Assembly: GCA_035079385.1 (NCBI GenBank)
Contig: JAVHKY010000034.1
Coordinates: 6,510,001 to 6,574,000 of the forward strand
Origin: Aspidiotus rigidus
Taxonomy: Eukaryota; Arthropoda; Insecta; Hemiptera; Diaspididae
Direction of reading: 5' to 3'
DNA length: 64,000 bases
Shown in pieces: positions 22,773 through 34,450 of the stretch. Under the pieces are notes generated by a model that was not told the DNA's origin, made no database searches, and was given only the letters and a program-made list of their open reading frames with translations. A program made the position numbers and the translations under genes. Every line of letters begins with the position of its first letter. The first letter of the stretch is position 1.

Positions 22773-23573
22773 CTAGCTGTGAGACGATTTCACGTACGAA
22801 CAAACGTACTGTTCGATGACGTGTTGCACTGTCATCTGTTGAGATCCGAGGCCTTGACATATTTCATAGTCGAACGGAACGGGGTCGTAAAACTCCTCGT
22901 GCACGAATTGCAGAAAGATGTCTGCTGGTGTTGGGACGTCATTATATATACGGACGAGTCCTAATCCGTTTGCTTCTTCTTTTGAACAAAAGAAGAGTGG
23001 TCTCCCGTCTGTAAAAGCCGCTTTTGTGAACTCGACGTGCATGTAATGGTCTTCGGTCATAGCCATAAACTTCACGAAATTTTCGAGATTGTTTTCGCCA
23101 AAGGCCCACCATTCTGGCACGGTAGCGTTTGGACGGGTGGGTATTGCGGGGGCGTACAGGTCGTAAGGGCGTTTTGACCTTATCGGCGAGAGCGCGTACA
23201 GGAGCTCTCCAACTGGCTGTGGTACTTTGATACCTCGGGCCATTTTGATGAAATTCTGAGGTTTGACTCCTGTTCGATGAGTTACCGTGTCTTGGATGTG
23301 TTTCGCAACTAGACACTGACAGACTCGTCTGAACGATGCCTGGTCGATGGGTGGGACCATGATTCCCATGAGCGTTCGTTGCATGACCTGGTAGGTCGCG
23401 TTGAACACCCGAATAAGAAGGGCCGGGTCTACTGTCGTGTTCGTGACATGACCGTTCCACATCATTTGAGCAAATTGGAGTTTTAACTCCATGTTGCTCG
23501 ACACTATCTGGGGCGTAGAGGTCGTGGTTGTCGTCTTCGTCGGGTGCGTCGTCGTAGCTGGTGCTGCTGTCAT
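22773..23573 (-). CDS. Intact 266-aa ORF of unknown family in the gag position
   Basis: The frame is uninterrupted from an ATG at 23573 to a stop at 22773. A Thr-rich start (residues 2-22) precedes a folded-looking part: helices with W-N-G-H-V and D-P-A-L-L-I-R-V-F-N, a M-A-R-G-I-K-V-P-Q-P box, R-S-K-R-P-Y-D-L-Y-A-P-A-I-P near the middle, W-W-A-F-G-E-N-N and a C-terminal E-E-F-Y-D-P-V-P-F-D-Y. It lacks the CCHC knuckle of Gypsy Gag and shows no RT, protease or nuclease motif. It lies between primer-binding site and integrase on the element strand. It could be an unusual gag or a captured viral capsid/nucleoprotein-like gene. Its integrity contrasts with the broken integrase next to it. Confidence 0.6.
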   Translation of the reverse strand: MTAAPATTTHPTKTTTTTSTPQIVSSNMELKLQFAQMMWNGHVTNTTVDPALLIRVFNATYQVMQRTLMGIMVPPIDQASFRRVCQCLVAKHIQDTVTHRTGVKPQNFIKMARGIKVPQPVGELLYALSPIRSKRPYDLYAPAIPTRPNATVPEWWAFGENNLENFVKFMAMTEDHYMHVEFTKAAFTDGRPLFFCSKEEANGLGLVRIYNDVPTPADIFLQFVHEEFYDPVPFDYEICQGLGSQQMTVQHVIEQYVCSYVKSSHS

Positions 23574-23694
23574 CGTCGTCGTTGTCGATGCGGATGTTTC
23601 CGCTGCAGTCGATAAACCCGATTGGTCTGAGTAGTCGCCATTTTCAGTTAGACTGTTGGCGTTACGTATTCTGCTTTGATTTAAAGACAGTATC

Positions 23695-23729
23695 GACCCT
23701 GATGAAGTCGCGTGATGCGACGAAAGGTC
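23695..23729 (+). ncRNA. Second hammerhead-like motif
   Basis: CTGATGA (23699-23705), an extra A, a perfect 5-bp stem GTCGC/GCGAC with loop GTGAT (23707-23721), then GAAA (23722-23725) make an intact hammerhead core with one inserted base. GACC before and GGTC after it are complementary. It lies on the plus strand, opposite to the LTR element, between the ORF and the primer-binding site. Similar motifs mark Penelope and some satellite-like retroelements; complete stems I and III were not found. Confidence 0.4.
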
Positions 23730-24022
23730 GGTCTATTACAAGAAATATAGGTAGTGGTATTAAGTGCCGATTTTTCTGTTTTTCTTTGCCTTGAAAAAGG
23801 TTCTTTTCCGGTTAATTCCGTAAATCTTGATCAATCTTTAAGCTGAAGAAATAAATCTCAAGTTCAGTACAAATTTTCGTTAGCGGTACAACGCTTTCAC
23901 TTTATATATTCACATTGCAATAATATTTGAAAATCTTAATTTCGCGGTGAGAAGAGAGACGGCACTCTCTTCACCATCTTGAATCACCACAAGCTTCAAA
24001 CGCACAGAGTAGGCTTACGCAA

Positions 24023-24040
24023 TCCCACTTCTGACACCAG
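24023..24040 (-). other. tRNA primer-binding site
   Basis: On the minus strand TGGTGTCAGAAGTGGGAT follows the LTR end by two bases. It begins with TGG, complementary to a tRNA CCA end, and sits where an LTR retrotransposon PBS belongs. I do not assign the tRNA. Confidence 0.75.
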
Positions 24041-24041
24041 T

Positions 24042-24233
24042 TGTGACGTTCTACCAGTCACAAAATATCTCTTGACGCCAATAATAAAGAACAATTTATT
24101 ACAAAGACCGAGCTTTATTACTGGTACCGCAAGTACAACACTTCTAAACACCGTTAAACTGTAACACAATCGCGTTAAAGAACGAGAACACGTCAACTAT
24201 CGCTTTAAGATTACAACTGAATCGCTCTATCGG
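24042..24233 (-). repeat. Truncated 5' LTR (192 bp)
   Basis: It matches the first part of the left LTR up to CTCTATCGG, where similarity stops abruptly and flanking dispersed repeat begins. A few substitutions and an indel (AATTTATTACAAAGACC against AATTACGAAAACC) separate the copies. Confidence 0.85.
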
Positions 24234-24480
24234 GTTAGGAGGAGCCTGTGACGTCACATTCTACATTTTTTATATCCCACATGCCCCATAAAATAGGTTT
24301 CCTGCCACCTCTTGTTGAACTCCGTTAAAGAACCTGTGAGTCTTTCTATCTTTTTAACAGGCAACCTATTTTATTGAGTTTTCCAGCAAAAACGTCCACT
24401 GTCCGGCTGTCCGGCAGCCAGGCTATACTAAACCAACCTATCCTAGGCTTAGCATACAATATACTTTTTCACTTTTTCCT
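24234..24480. repeat. Dispersed repeat copy with TGACGTCA palindrome
   Basis: TGACGTCA at 24249-24256 is followed by ATAGGTTTCCTGCC, TTGAACTCCGTTAAAGAACC (about 24313-24332) and TTTTTAACAGGCAACCT. The same order occurs near 63.5 kb, and parts occur near 20.6, 28.2 and 34.3 kb. No ORF is present. Confidence 0.7.
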
Positions 24481-26500
24481 ACCTGGGTTGAAGCCCGAGG
24501 GTTCCACCCCCATCGCCCAACGGCCATTGATGGGAAGCATCGATCCAATTATTCCCTGGAAGTGTGGTCAGTCCACTTCAGACAGTTCAATAGAGGACGC
24601 ACATTCGAGCACCCAACGGTGTAGCCGATGATCCAGCAACAGGCAGTGCGCGTCATACTGAACGAGACTTGGCGGTGTTTTTTCGCACTGCTGGTTGCTG
24701 TAGGGCTTCAGGAATACGACCCATCAATACGGCTGCTGTGTCTGTTGGTCTGCATCAAGCACCGTGACAACTAACACATTGCCACCCGGGTGCAAACAAA
24801 CAGAGATGGGTCGCCCCAGATGGCCAGCGGGACCTTGACCATCTGCTCATGTTTTCTTGACCAATACTTGTCGTAGTGATAAACACTACGACAAGCAGAG
24901 CGGAGTAGAAGATTCATACACTCTCGGGGATGTGACTACGGGCATATTGTATGCCTCGCGGTACCATTATCCCAGTGGGCGGAGTACTTCGCAGTATCTT
25001 CCATCTGTAAACGGTGCGATTCATCGGTGCAGTCTCATCTAGTCCTTTGTAGAAGGTGCAACCTTGACCAACGCTGACAGATCGGGTGGCCTCACAATTG
25101 TTTTATTGCAGTGCGGCTCCAAGTTTGCCGACTCATCTAGTCCTGATTAGAAGGTGCAAGACCTACACCAATGGCTGCCAACAATGTAAAATCCGGGGTG
25201 GGTATCACTATCATAGTAATACCAGTGTGAATAGGGTACGGTAATCAGGTCTGGGTAGTGCCCAGGCCTTCGTGATCGACTCTGACTTTATCCACGTCAT
25301 CGGTGGAAATATCTGTCTACCTAAACCTAGCAGGAGCGCTAACGGGGCCATGATGGGACCTCTTCGGCCTGGTTGAAGATGCTCAGACTAAGACCACCGA
25401 CAGAGAACGCTTTACGGAAAGAAGGAGAACGCCTAATATCCCAACGCTCGAATTTTTCACATCATTCTACAACGCTTTTCAACGCTAGTCCCCTTGCTCG
25501 TCCCTCTTCTAGGCTCTGAACTGGGCAACAGAGTACAGTCACACAGAGAGCAGTGGTCGCTGTTATCTGCTTTTGTGATTTTTGATGTGTGATGGAGTTG
25601 ACTTTTGGTGTGGAGTATCTAGTTTAGATAATCTCGGATAGATAGGTGGCCTACATAATTCGAACCAAACGATTGTCTGGAATGGAAGGTTTAGTTGAGT
25701 AACTGGCCTGAAGTGCTCTTCTTCTCTTTCAAGTTATTTGACTAACAGGTTCATTTATAAGGAGAGATGGTTTGGAGGTCGCATTCAGAAGGCTTCGCCT
25801 TTTTCATTTGATTCTGATTTATGAATTGAGTGAGGGAATGATTTCAACTTACTTCGAGGGCGTGCATCTCCCTGAAGCGATGTTGATCATTCCAGAGACG
25901 GCATGAGGAGGAAAGTAACCTCGGTCTGCATGTGACGGATTGAGAAATGGGTTTTTTGTTACGCCATCCTGGTTAGCTCGAGCTTCTGCAAGCACCCCTT
26001 TCAGATGTCACTACCTTCTTTATTCAGAGGTCGGTACTTTGGGAGGGGAGAGGAGAGGACGACTTGATTGCAGCTTCCAGACTCAGACGTCTTCGGTCCA
26101 CACTCTCCGTTGGCGGAGTCACTGGATGACGAGTGTTTCTTTTCAAGCTCAGTATTTCCCTGTAATGGAGAAGGATGGATTTTGCAGGATTCCAAATTCG
26201 ACCCGTGGATTACTCCTGGCTTTTGTACTAGATTGTTTCCGCTAGATCATCACCACAGGTTACATTCCTCCATCATGGGATAGTGCCTCCTACCGGGTAC
26301 TAGGTTCCTCAGCCAGATTTACGTTGCGTAGGTTGTTTGCTGGATATTATGGAGAACGGTGGGATTGAGAGACGTGAAAAATTGATATACTTGTGACAGG
26401 ATTGGATGGTGGTGAAGGCCGGATGGATCTCGTCTTCTTTCCGCGAGAACATGATGTGGTGTACCCCCTACTCCTGTTAGATGGGTTGGTTTGTTAGTTT
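24481..26500. other. GC-richer unidentified block, no coding frame
   Basis: This part has clearly more G and C than its neighbours and short repeated phrases such as TCATCTAGTCCT...AGAAGGTGCAA (twice, about 25036-25060 and 25132-25160). No frame longer than about 100 codons fits a known domain. It resembles the non-coding end of a transposon or a long non-coding transcript, but nothing fixes its limits. Confidence 0.3.
24867..24895. repeat. Perfect 12-bp hairpin
   Basis: CTTGTCGTAGTG (24867-24878) and CACTACGACAAG (24884-24895) are exact reverse complements around ATAAA. No T tract follows, so it is not a simple terminator. Confidence 0.85.
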
Positions 26501-29500
26501 GGTCAGGATTTGACGACTGAGTGTTAGTGGGACCGCTTGTCTATCAGTTCCTTCGCAAAATTATTCCTCCCCCTCTTCCCTCGCAAAAAAGCAAAGTTCA
26601 AAAGGAAAAAAAGTCACTCAAATTTTTCTTTATCGAAATGTTGGAGTTACTTGTCCGAAATTCTCTCGTGGATACGCTCATGTTTCGTCTGCCTTATATA
26701 CAAATGGTTTTTGTGGAAGGAACAAAAGTGAATTCCCCTACTTTCCCGAAATTGAAGTTTAGAACTGCGATAGTAGGTTTTGTTGGGATTTAATTCAGAA
26801 TCGTCTTCCAGTCCCTTTCGAATTTCCTATGACAATCTTGAGCCTACTGATCAACTCCTCGTATTTTCATGAGCTTCTTCTTATTTGCTGTACCTAGGCT
26901 TGAAATCATTGGAGTAGCCATGGGGGACGATATCGAAAAGATCGTTGAATTTTATCCGCCCAAACTAATTCCTCTTCAGGATTGTGAAAGCCTCGTCTTA
27001 ATTGCCAAGCTTGTGCTTCGATATTAGGAGGACAACAGTATTTCAGCGGTGAAACTGGACAGAGGAGGGTTGCTACGAATTTCCTGGATTTTATCCCTCC
27101 TCTGAATCCCAAGAGATCAGGGTTATAGTTGATGAAAATATTCGTCGTACGCCGGTCGATGTCTGTTTCAATGAAAAAATTTTCATAGACCCTTCAGAAT
27201 TATTTTTGATAATAAGTTGGTAAAAAGTTTCTGGTAACGAGACCTTATTTGTCTATTTTTTGCCTGTTTTCATTTGTTTTTGATAAAATCCTATTTAAAT
27301 AATCTTACCAAGCCTCAAACGAACCTGAAAAAGTACCACAAGGAAAGGTCTTCCAAAGCGAATATCATTTTTGTACCGCCTGAATTACTTGCTTTCAGCA
27401 GCCAGCTTAATTTGAACACTAAAATAAAGAGTACCCATTTTCTGCCTAATTTTTTTCTCCCCATTTAGACTTTAAATATTGTACGGAAAAAATGAAGTAA
27501 ACGTACGAGCCAGCTTTAAAGGTACGAGGAAAACGTAAATAATATTTAGAATTATAAAAGGATAATAAATTCTTCCACTTCGGCTGACCGTGAGAATTTT
27601 TTGAGCTTTTCCCGGCGGAAAATACGTAACATAATTCTACCGAAAAAAAAAAAGAAAAAAGAAAAAAGGCCATTTATATGATTTTTCGTGGCTCATACGG
27701 GGTCTTTTTGTACTTCATTAGCAAATTAGTTCATTAATTTTAGTCTGCCTATATTTGTGTCGCATTATTTTTTGGTAATTCAAGGAGAAGGTAAAATTCA
27801 AAGCATCTTATGCTCCATGCATAAAATTATGCCCTTGTATATTTCAATTTTTACAAATGCTTGACGCTGTTTTATTCATCATGTGCACAAGTAGCTAACT
27901 TCTCCTCAACCTTTTAAAACACCAGGTGAGTCTGACGTTGCGCATTAATGACACCGTTAATCCTTTTTCATATTTTTAACGTAATTTTCGGGGGGCCATG
28001 TATCAATATGTGGACGATTTTGAATATTTTTGACCTTCCTCTCCCCATCTAAGGAATCACAAAATTTTTTTCTACTTCCCTTACCTCAATTTAAAAAGTT
28101 TGGTTAGATTCTCTATTTTCCTTTTTTTCCTTATTACAAATTTTGAACAATATTCGCTTAATGTATCTGGAGGAATACCTGGAAAAATTTTGACCAAATT
28201 GAAATCGAAAAATATCCCTATAAAACAGGTTCCCTGCTCGCCTCTATTCGCTTAGTTGATGAAAGAGACCCGGCGAGCAAAGAGCGAAGTGAGCTACGAG
28301 TTTCTATTCTATTTTAGGAGGTGGAAAAATCTGCTGGAAGAAGGAAAATATTCTAAATTGCGAGTCAAACCGTATAGTGCTGGAAACGAAAATCTTCTGT
28401 TCATCTCGTAAATGGAAAATAGTAATAGAATTGCGTTCTTGTTATTATCATATTTGTTAAAGGCGCCTCGAATATCCCTATGCGAGTTCGAAAGAGAACC
28501 GGAATTCAGACTGAAGGCGTAATTCGTTATTTTTTGGCCATAAGTGATTTTTATTTCTGTTTTATGATAAATGGAACGCGTTCGAAACTTTCGAGTCCAG
28601 CGCAAATAGCTTATTCCATAATATGGAAGTATATAGTACGGTAATCGAGAATGACCTATTTGAAATTGTTTCCAGCCGATCCGATTGTTTCGAGTTGGAT
28701 AACTCGAATTAACGAAGAGAACAATTGTTTTATGATCGCATTTATACTCGAAAGTCGGAAGGACGAAAGGCTTATATACAAGAATTCGGTGTAATCTTGT
28801 GCGGCTGTATAGAAAAAATTTTACGTTTTCTAAAATAGTTCGGCCGTTCGCGTGTAAGGACACTCCAAAGGACAGAATTTTCTACAAATCGGTTATCCTT
28901 CACATGTAGGCTTTCTCGTGATGCGGATTATAAGTTTACCGCAATTTCTTTCGCCATTTCGAGCGTTTCGATTCGATTAGGGACTAGCAGCCGGATAAAT
29001 TTTCCATTCTAATTCTAGAAAATTTGGAAGGCGCTCATTCAGAGAGACGTCGAATACATTTTGTTCTTTATTAAAGACATTACGCGGGCGTTTGTCTTAT
29101 CTGAGAGTCACATCTTAATCATAAATCTACGTCGAATGAACGTCTAACCATTTCTAAAATAGTCGAGCGCGTATATTATCAAACAAATAGTTTTACTTTT
29201 AATCGCACCCTCGAGAATGAATTTCTAAAAGGGTTTAATAATCACGGTCTGAACTTTATGAGTGCCCAATGATGCTCTGTACATGTACCGGTATATTTGA
29301 GAAGCCTATCTCATATACTGTACAGTATCGTATTATTATTGACACGAGTTTCAAACGTCTACCATGTACAGAAAGTCGTATAAATGCTGCGTGATAAAAT
29401 GTCTGTCACGTTTACTTGGCGCATAAACGGAATATGGTGTGGTTTGATCGAGGAAAGAATAATAGATTTTTATGGTGGCATAAAACTCGGTTTAGACAAA

Positions 29501-30429
29501 TTGAATTAAGCTCGATGGCCAATGGGTGGTGTATGAAATCATAAGAATAAAAAATATTATGACGTTTCGAAGTTCGAATTCGCGGCAAGGAAACTCGGTA
29601 CGAGCCTTTGATTTCACGAAAACGATCTTCTAACTCGACTTTTGTTTATATTTGTTGAAGACTACGGTCGGCGTTAAAAATGAACGTCGTAATCCCTGGA
29701 CGTTTCTTGTCGAGCCGCGGCGGAACAAGAAAAATTAATTGAAATTTTTCGACGAAACACTCTCGTGTGATGTCGGCTCGCTCGAAAACGAAATCTCGTC
29801 CATTATATATCCCTCGTAACGTTGAATAATTCATACGGATGTTGCCATGTAAAAATCTAAAATTCATTGGAAATCGGTCTTCTTAATTCTACTTCATTAT
29901 TTTTCAATAAGCGCGTTCAAATCTACTGCGAGTTTTAATATAAAAACGTTACGAGATTTATGGAAAACATCTATAAATATAACAGCTGGGTTGTGCGTAT
30001 CTCTTTTTCTCTTCCGTCGTCTGTCTCTCTCTCTCTCTTGCTCTCTTTCGCTTGGTCTTCATTCCTTTCTACGTGTGTTCTTTGTGGAATTTTTCGCTTT
30101 TCTATACATCCTCTAGATGAAATACCACTGATCTTGGAAGTGTGCTTTCATTTCGGACATCAAGTTCACTTTTCGAGTGTTTCTTATCAGTATGTCAGTT
30201 GTGGGTCACTCAAGCTCCCCTTTATTGGGCAGTAATCCAATGTTCACTTATTGAGTACTTGAGAAGTAGTGAGACCACGGTATTGGTGATTTAGTGAGAA
30301 CTCTTTTTTGCACGTGTAATCGAACTAGTGAAGTGAAAGTGCTCGTGAGTCGGATACCCGAATAATATTGTGCTTCAGTAAGTATACGGATACGGTTTTA
30401 GAGTTGCAATTTGCTTCATCAAGTACAAG
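26501..30429. other. No gene supported; one dispersed-repeat fragment
   Basis: AAACAGGTTCCCTGCTCGCC at about 28222 is a fragment of the dispersed repeat family. A minus-strand frame of 184 codons at 28309-28863 has no recognisable motif and looks like chance. A CT-rich tract lies at 30020-30050. The part from 30090 to 30420 has a G/T-rich, transcript-leader-like texture but no splice or domain evidence. Confidence 0.4.
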
Positions 30430-31160
30430 ATTTCTGGCGGTTTTTGGCGGGAGACCCGCCATCCGTATAGTTACTGGGGGCCCTCAGAGGAATTCTTTCC
30501 GCGTACGCATAACGCTGGAGGGCATAGCGTTGGGGGCGTAACGCTATGGGGTGTAACACTGTCGTGCGTAACGCTGGGACTTGGAAAAATTCCGGGCACT
30601 TCTATACCCATCTTATACCCCTATGTGGGCTAGTATAGGGACTTAGAGAATTCCGGGCTCTTCTATACCCCTCCATTGGCTAGTATAGTGACTTAGAAAA
30701 ATCTCGAGCTCCTCTATGCGACTTTGAAAAAGTTTCGCGGCTCTTGTATAGTCATCTGTGGAACTTGGAAAAATTTCGGCTGTTCTATAGTCTTCTATTG
30801 GACTTGGAAAAATTTTCGCGAAAACACAACGCTGGCTCTTGGAAAAATTCCTGTCTCCTCTATAGCCGTCTATGACATGTAAAAAAATTCCTGGTTCCTC
30901 TATATCGTCTTCTATGGGAGTTAGAAAAATTCTTTGTTCCTCTATATCGCTGAGGGGCGCGTAACTCTCGGACATGGAAAAAATGTTGGCTGTTTTATAG
31001 TCTTCTATGGGACTTGGAAAAATTTCTGGCTCCTCTTTGGCCGTTTATGAGATTTGGAAAAATTGGTGATCTTCTTGACTCTTATCGCTAAGACTTGTAG
31101 GAATTCCCGAAAATTCGTGACCTTTTTGACTGAGAAATTCTTGATTGTTCTATAGCCCTC
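30430..31160. repeat. Degenerate minisatellite, ~40-60 bp unit
   Basis: A phrase close to GACTTGGAAAAATTTCTGGC followed by TCCTCTATAGCCGTCTATGG repeats about ten to twelve times with many indels. A second word GCGTAACGCTGGG repeats near 30505-30580. The TTGGAAAAATTTC part is the complement of the GAAATTTTTCCAAGTCCC motif in the satellite blocks. The 110-codon minus frame inside is a by-product of the repeat. Confidence 0.75.
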
Positions 31161-31611
31161 AATGGGACTCGGTAAATTATGTGATCTTCATCCCCTTCAT
31201 ATTATTTACATATTCCTTTCGTATTTCTCGCAAACGCGCGAAACCATGAGTCCCTGTAAGTTTTTGTTTCTTCAATCAAGGAAATCAATCTTTTCGCAAT
31301 CTGATTTACGAAACCACCTTAATTTTTCTCTCGTTCCATTGTATGCTCAGGCATAATTAAAAATTATAGTGTCGTCTAGAAAGTTTTTCGTAGGTAAAAA
31401 TATTACGTTCTTGAATTGAACTGATCGTCGAAAATGGACTTTTTGATAACAAAAAAACTATCGTCCACGTATGCAGTCCTGAGAATTTTCCTTGGTAAGA
31501 TGAAAAAATAATTCATCAAGAATGATGTCAGCCAGAATAGGAGTTTGTGCGCTACCCATTGGTGGGCCTTCAACTGATTACAGGACAAAGTTCCGATGCC
31601 GATTTGCCGAC

Positions 31612-33400
31612 AGCCCTCTCGCCGACGACCTATTTAGCCTACTTGCCATTTCTTTGACGCCAATTTCGCCGACCCTCACTTTACCGAACTGCTTGGATGA
31701 CGAGACATTTAGCGAACATCAATTTTGCCGACCCTTAAATTTTCGCCACACCAATATTTCTGCCACAAAATCTATACTCATGTGTTATCAGCTCTGACTT
31801 TGGTGCCGACATGTGCGTCACGTTTCAACTCCCATAAGCACATATGCAGGAAGCGGACTTCAAACCAGTTCTGGAGTACCAATGGTACCTCCAGTAGAGG
31901 GAGAAGATCTGGTCGACCCCCCTCGAAACGCTCCAGCAGCGTGGATCACCAGTAGGCCGTCTTGAATAGAGTTTACCGACCTTCAATATATTGAAGGAGT
32001 GGTATAACAGATTTCAAACTGTCGTCGGGCGCAACCACCCTGACCTGCTTACAGCGTTGCGAAAACTGCAGCTGCCATTTCTTCGATGCCCATTTTGCCA
32101 ACCCTAACTTTGCCGAACCGCCTGGATGACAAAACATTTAGCGAATATCTATTTTGCCGACCCTTACATTTTTGCCACACCAATTTTTCCGCCACACAAT
32201 CCACACTCTGTGTTATCAGCTCTGGCTTTCGTTTCGACCTCCGACTTACACGCCACGTTTCAACTCCCAGAAGCACATATGCAGGAAGTGGACTTCAAAC
32301 CAGTTCTGGAGTGCCGATGGTACCTCCAGTAGAGGGAGAAGATCTGCCCCCCCTCCGAAACGCTCCAGCAGCGTGGATCACCAGCAGGCCGCCTTGAATA
32401 GAGTTCGTCGACCTTCAAAATATTGAAGGAGTGGCACAGCAGATTCCAAACTGTCGTCGGGCGCAATCACCCTGACCTGTTTACAGCGTTGCGAAAACTG
32501 CAGCTGCCATTTCTTCGACGCCCATTTTGCCAACCCTAACTTTGCCGAACCGCCTGGATGACAAGACATTTGGCGAATATCAATTTTGCCGACCCTTAAA
32601 TTTTTGCCACACCAATTTTTCCGCCACACAATCCACACTCTGTGTTATCAGCTCTGGCTTTCGTTCCGACCTCCGACCTCCGACTTACACGCCACGTTTC
32701 AACTCCCAGAAGCAATATGCAGGAAGTGGACTTCAAACCAGTTCTGGAGTGCCGATGGTACCTCCAGTAGAGGGAGAAGATCTGCCCCCCCTCCGAAACG
32801 CTCCAGCAGCGTGGATCACCAGCAGGCCGCCTTGAATAGAGTTCGTCGACCTTCAATATATTGAAGGAGTGGCACAGCAGATTCCAAACTGTCGTCGGGC
32901 GCAACCACCCTGACCTGTTTACAGCGTTGCGAAAACTGCAGCTGCCATTTTTTCGACACCCATTTTGCCGACCCTCTCTTTGCCGAACTGTCTAGATGGA
33001 AAGACATTTAGCGAATATCAATTTTGCCGACCCTTAAATTTTTGCCACACCAGTTTTTCCGCCACAAAATCCACACTCATGTGTTATAAGCTCTGGCTTT
33101 CGTTCCGACCTCCGACGTGTGCGCCACGTTTCAATTCCCAGAAGCATATATGCAGGAAGTGGACCTTCAACCAGTTCTGGAGGCCAGTAGAGGGAGAAGA
33201 CCTGGTACTGCCCTCGCGAAACGCTCCAGCATTATGGAATTATCAGCAGAGGAACCTTCAATGGATTGAAGGAGTGGCATAACAGATTTCAAACTGTCAT
33301 CGGGCGCAACTACCCTGACCTGTTTACAGCATTGTGAAAACTACTGCTCGATCAAGCAGATAGCGAAACAATTGTTCCTGAGCTGAGGCTGGGCGAAAAG
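31612..33400 (+). pseudogene. Four tandem ~430-bp units carrying a MULE transposase C-terminus
   Basis: Unit boundaries taken at TGACCTGYTTACAGC fall at about 32041, 32473, 32911 and 33316, giving lengths of 432, 438 and 405 bp. At the end of each unit a frame reads E-W-H-S-R-F-Q-T-V-V-G-R-N-H-P-D-L, the conserved 'WHxxFxxxVGxxHP' segment of MULE transposases. Copy 1 has E-W-Y-N-R-F. The last copy has an internal TGA but continues L-L-L-D-Q-A-D-S, as a complete transposase end would. Only the last copy therefore keeps the natural continuation; the others run straight into the next unit. Upstream parts of the unit repeat TTTTGCCGACCC words that resemble the terminal repeats. Confidence 0.7.
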
Positions 33401-34074
33401 TCAGAGTGCCTCTAGTGAGTGGGTTCTTGCCCAAGAAAAAATCCAAGGACTCGTAGTCAAGCATATAAAGACAGAAATTATGTATTAGAGTTCCTGCGTA
33501 TGATGTCGACCAATATTGATGTACCAATCAAATAACAAACTAGATCTAGAATAATGTACTTGGCTTATATAATAAATTAATAATCCTCCCCGCCCCCCCC
33601 CCTAAAAAATTGATAATAATTGAAGCAAACAATTATAAAAAAGTAATCTCAAACTTGATTCTATAAAGAATTTGTACAACTACTCTTAGAGAAATTAGAA
33701 GCTGAAAAGGAATGTAAACTGAAATATTTAAACAAACGATAAATTTGAAATCATAAAAAAAAAAAAAAAAAAACACATTAGCACAAATGGATGAAACAGG
33801 ATACCTAAAAACAGACTCAATGACGGAATTAGAATCCGTAGCATTGATCGAAACAGAATCCTTCTGCTTAGTAAACTATAAATTGTATGAATAGAATCTG
33901 ATACAAATGTCGGAAATTGTTTCCTTTACCATTTCAGTTGGAAACCTTTGTCAGAATTTATTTGTTGTCGGCAAAGCAGTTGGTCGGCAATATCGAAAGG
34001 AAAAGTGCCGGGAAAAAAATAGGATGCCGTTGCGAGTTTGGCAACGGTGAGCGGGGAACCCGCAAGACTTTGAC

Positions 34075-34450
34075 TCTCGAGCTATAATATTATAGGATAG
34101 GAGAGCAACTTGGAAAAATTTCGACTTCGACCTATATACTTTGAAGTCCCTAAAATAGGTCCAGTTCAATGGTGACGTCCTATTTTATACTATGTTTATA
34201 GTAGGTCTAGGCCTTCTTCATGTTAGTTTTATCCTAGGTCTAGGCTTGCTTGAATTCTCAATACCAAAACCGATTTCACTCTTAGAATAGGTTCCCTGCG
34301 TTCCTCGTCTAACTTCGTTAAGGAAGCTGTCGTTTTTTCAAAATTTTTCCAAGTTCACCTCCCATTATGTATAGCTTGAGACCCAAAGTTATTCCATGTC
34401 CCTCTCTCATCACATATAGCTGGGTCTCTGGTGACGTCATCAACCTCGGA
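34075..34450. repeat. Dispersed repeat modules inserted in the MULE-like element
   Basis: The order is AACTTGGAAAAATTTCGAC (34109 on), TAGTAGGTCTAGG and CCTAGGTCTAGGC words (34199-34250), AATAGGTTCCCTGCG..CTAACTTCGTTAAGGAA (34286-34325), and TGACGTCA (34432-34439). These are the same modules as at 20.4-21.0 and 24.2-24.5 kb. Confidence 0.65.

Larger units (their letters stand above)
21053..24233 (-). mobile_element. Ty3/Gypsy-type LTR retrotransposon, internally deleted
   Basis: Direct repeats starting TGTGACGTTCTACCAGTCAC bound the element at 21053 and 24042. On the minus strand the order is truncated 5' LTR, primer-binding site, a 266-codon ORF, integrase with frameshift, polypurine tract, full 3' LTR. 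Protease, reverse transcriptase and RNase H are absent, so it is a defective copy about 3.2 kb long. The LTR copies differ at several positions, so it is not a fresh insertion. Both flanks consist of the dispersed repeat family, so it inserted into that repeat and lost its outer 5' LTR end. Confidence 0.88.

Noticed and set aside
22942..23460. 172-codon minus-strand frame overlapping the ORF at 22773-23573
   Set aside because: It is an alternative frame of the longer ORF and is rich in Arg and Ser as shadow frames often are.
28309..28863. 184-codon minus-strand frame
   Set aside because: No motif, no splice context, no bias like that of the supported coding pieces; probably chance in CpG-rich DNA.
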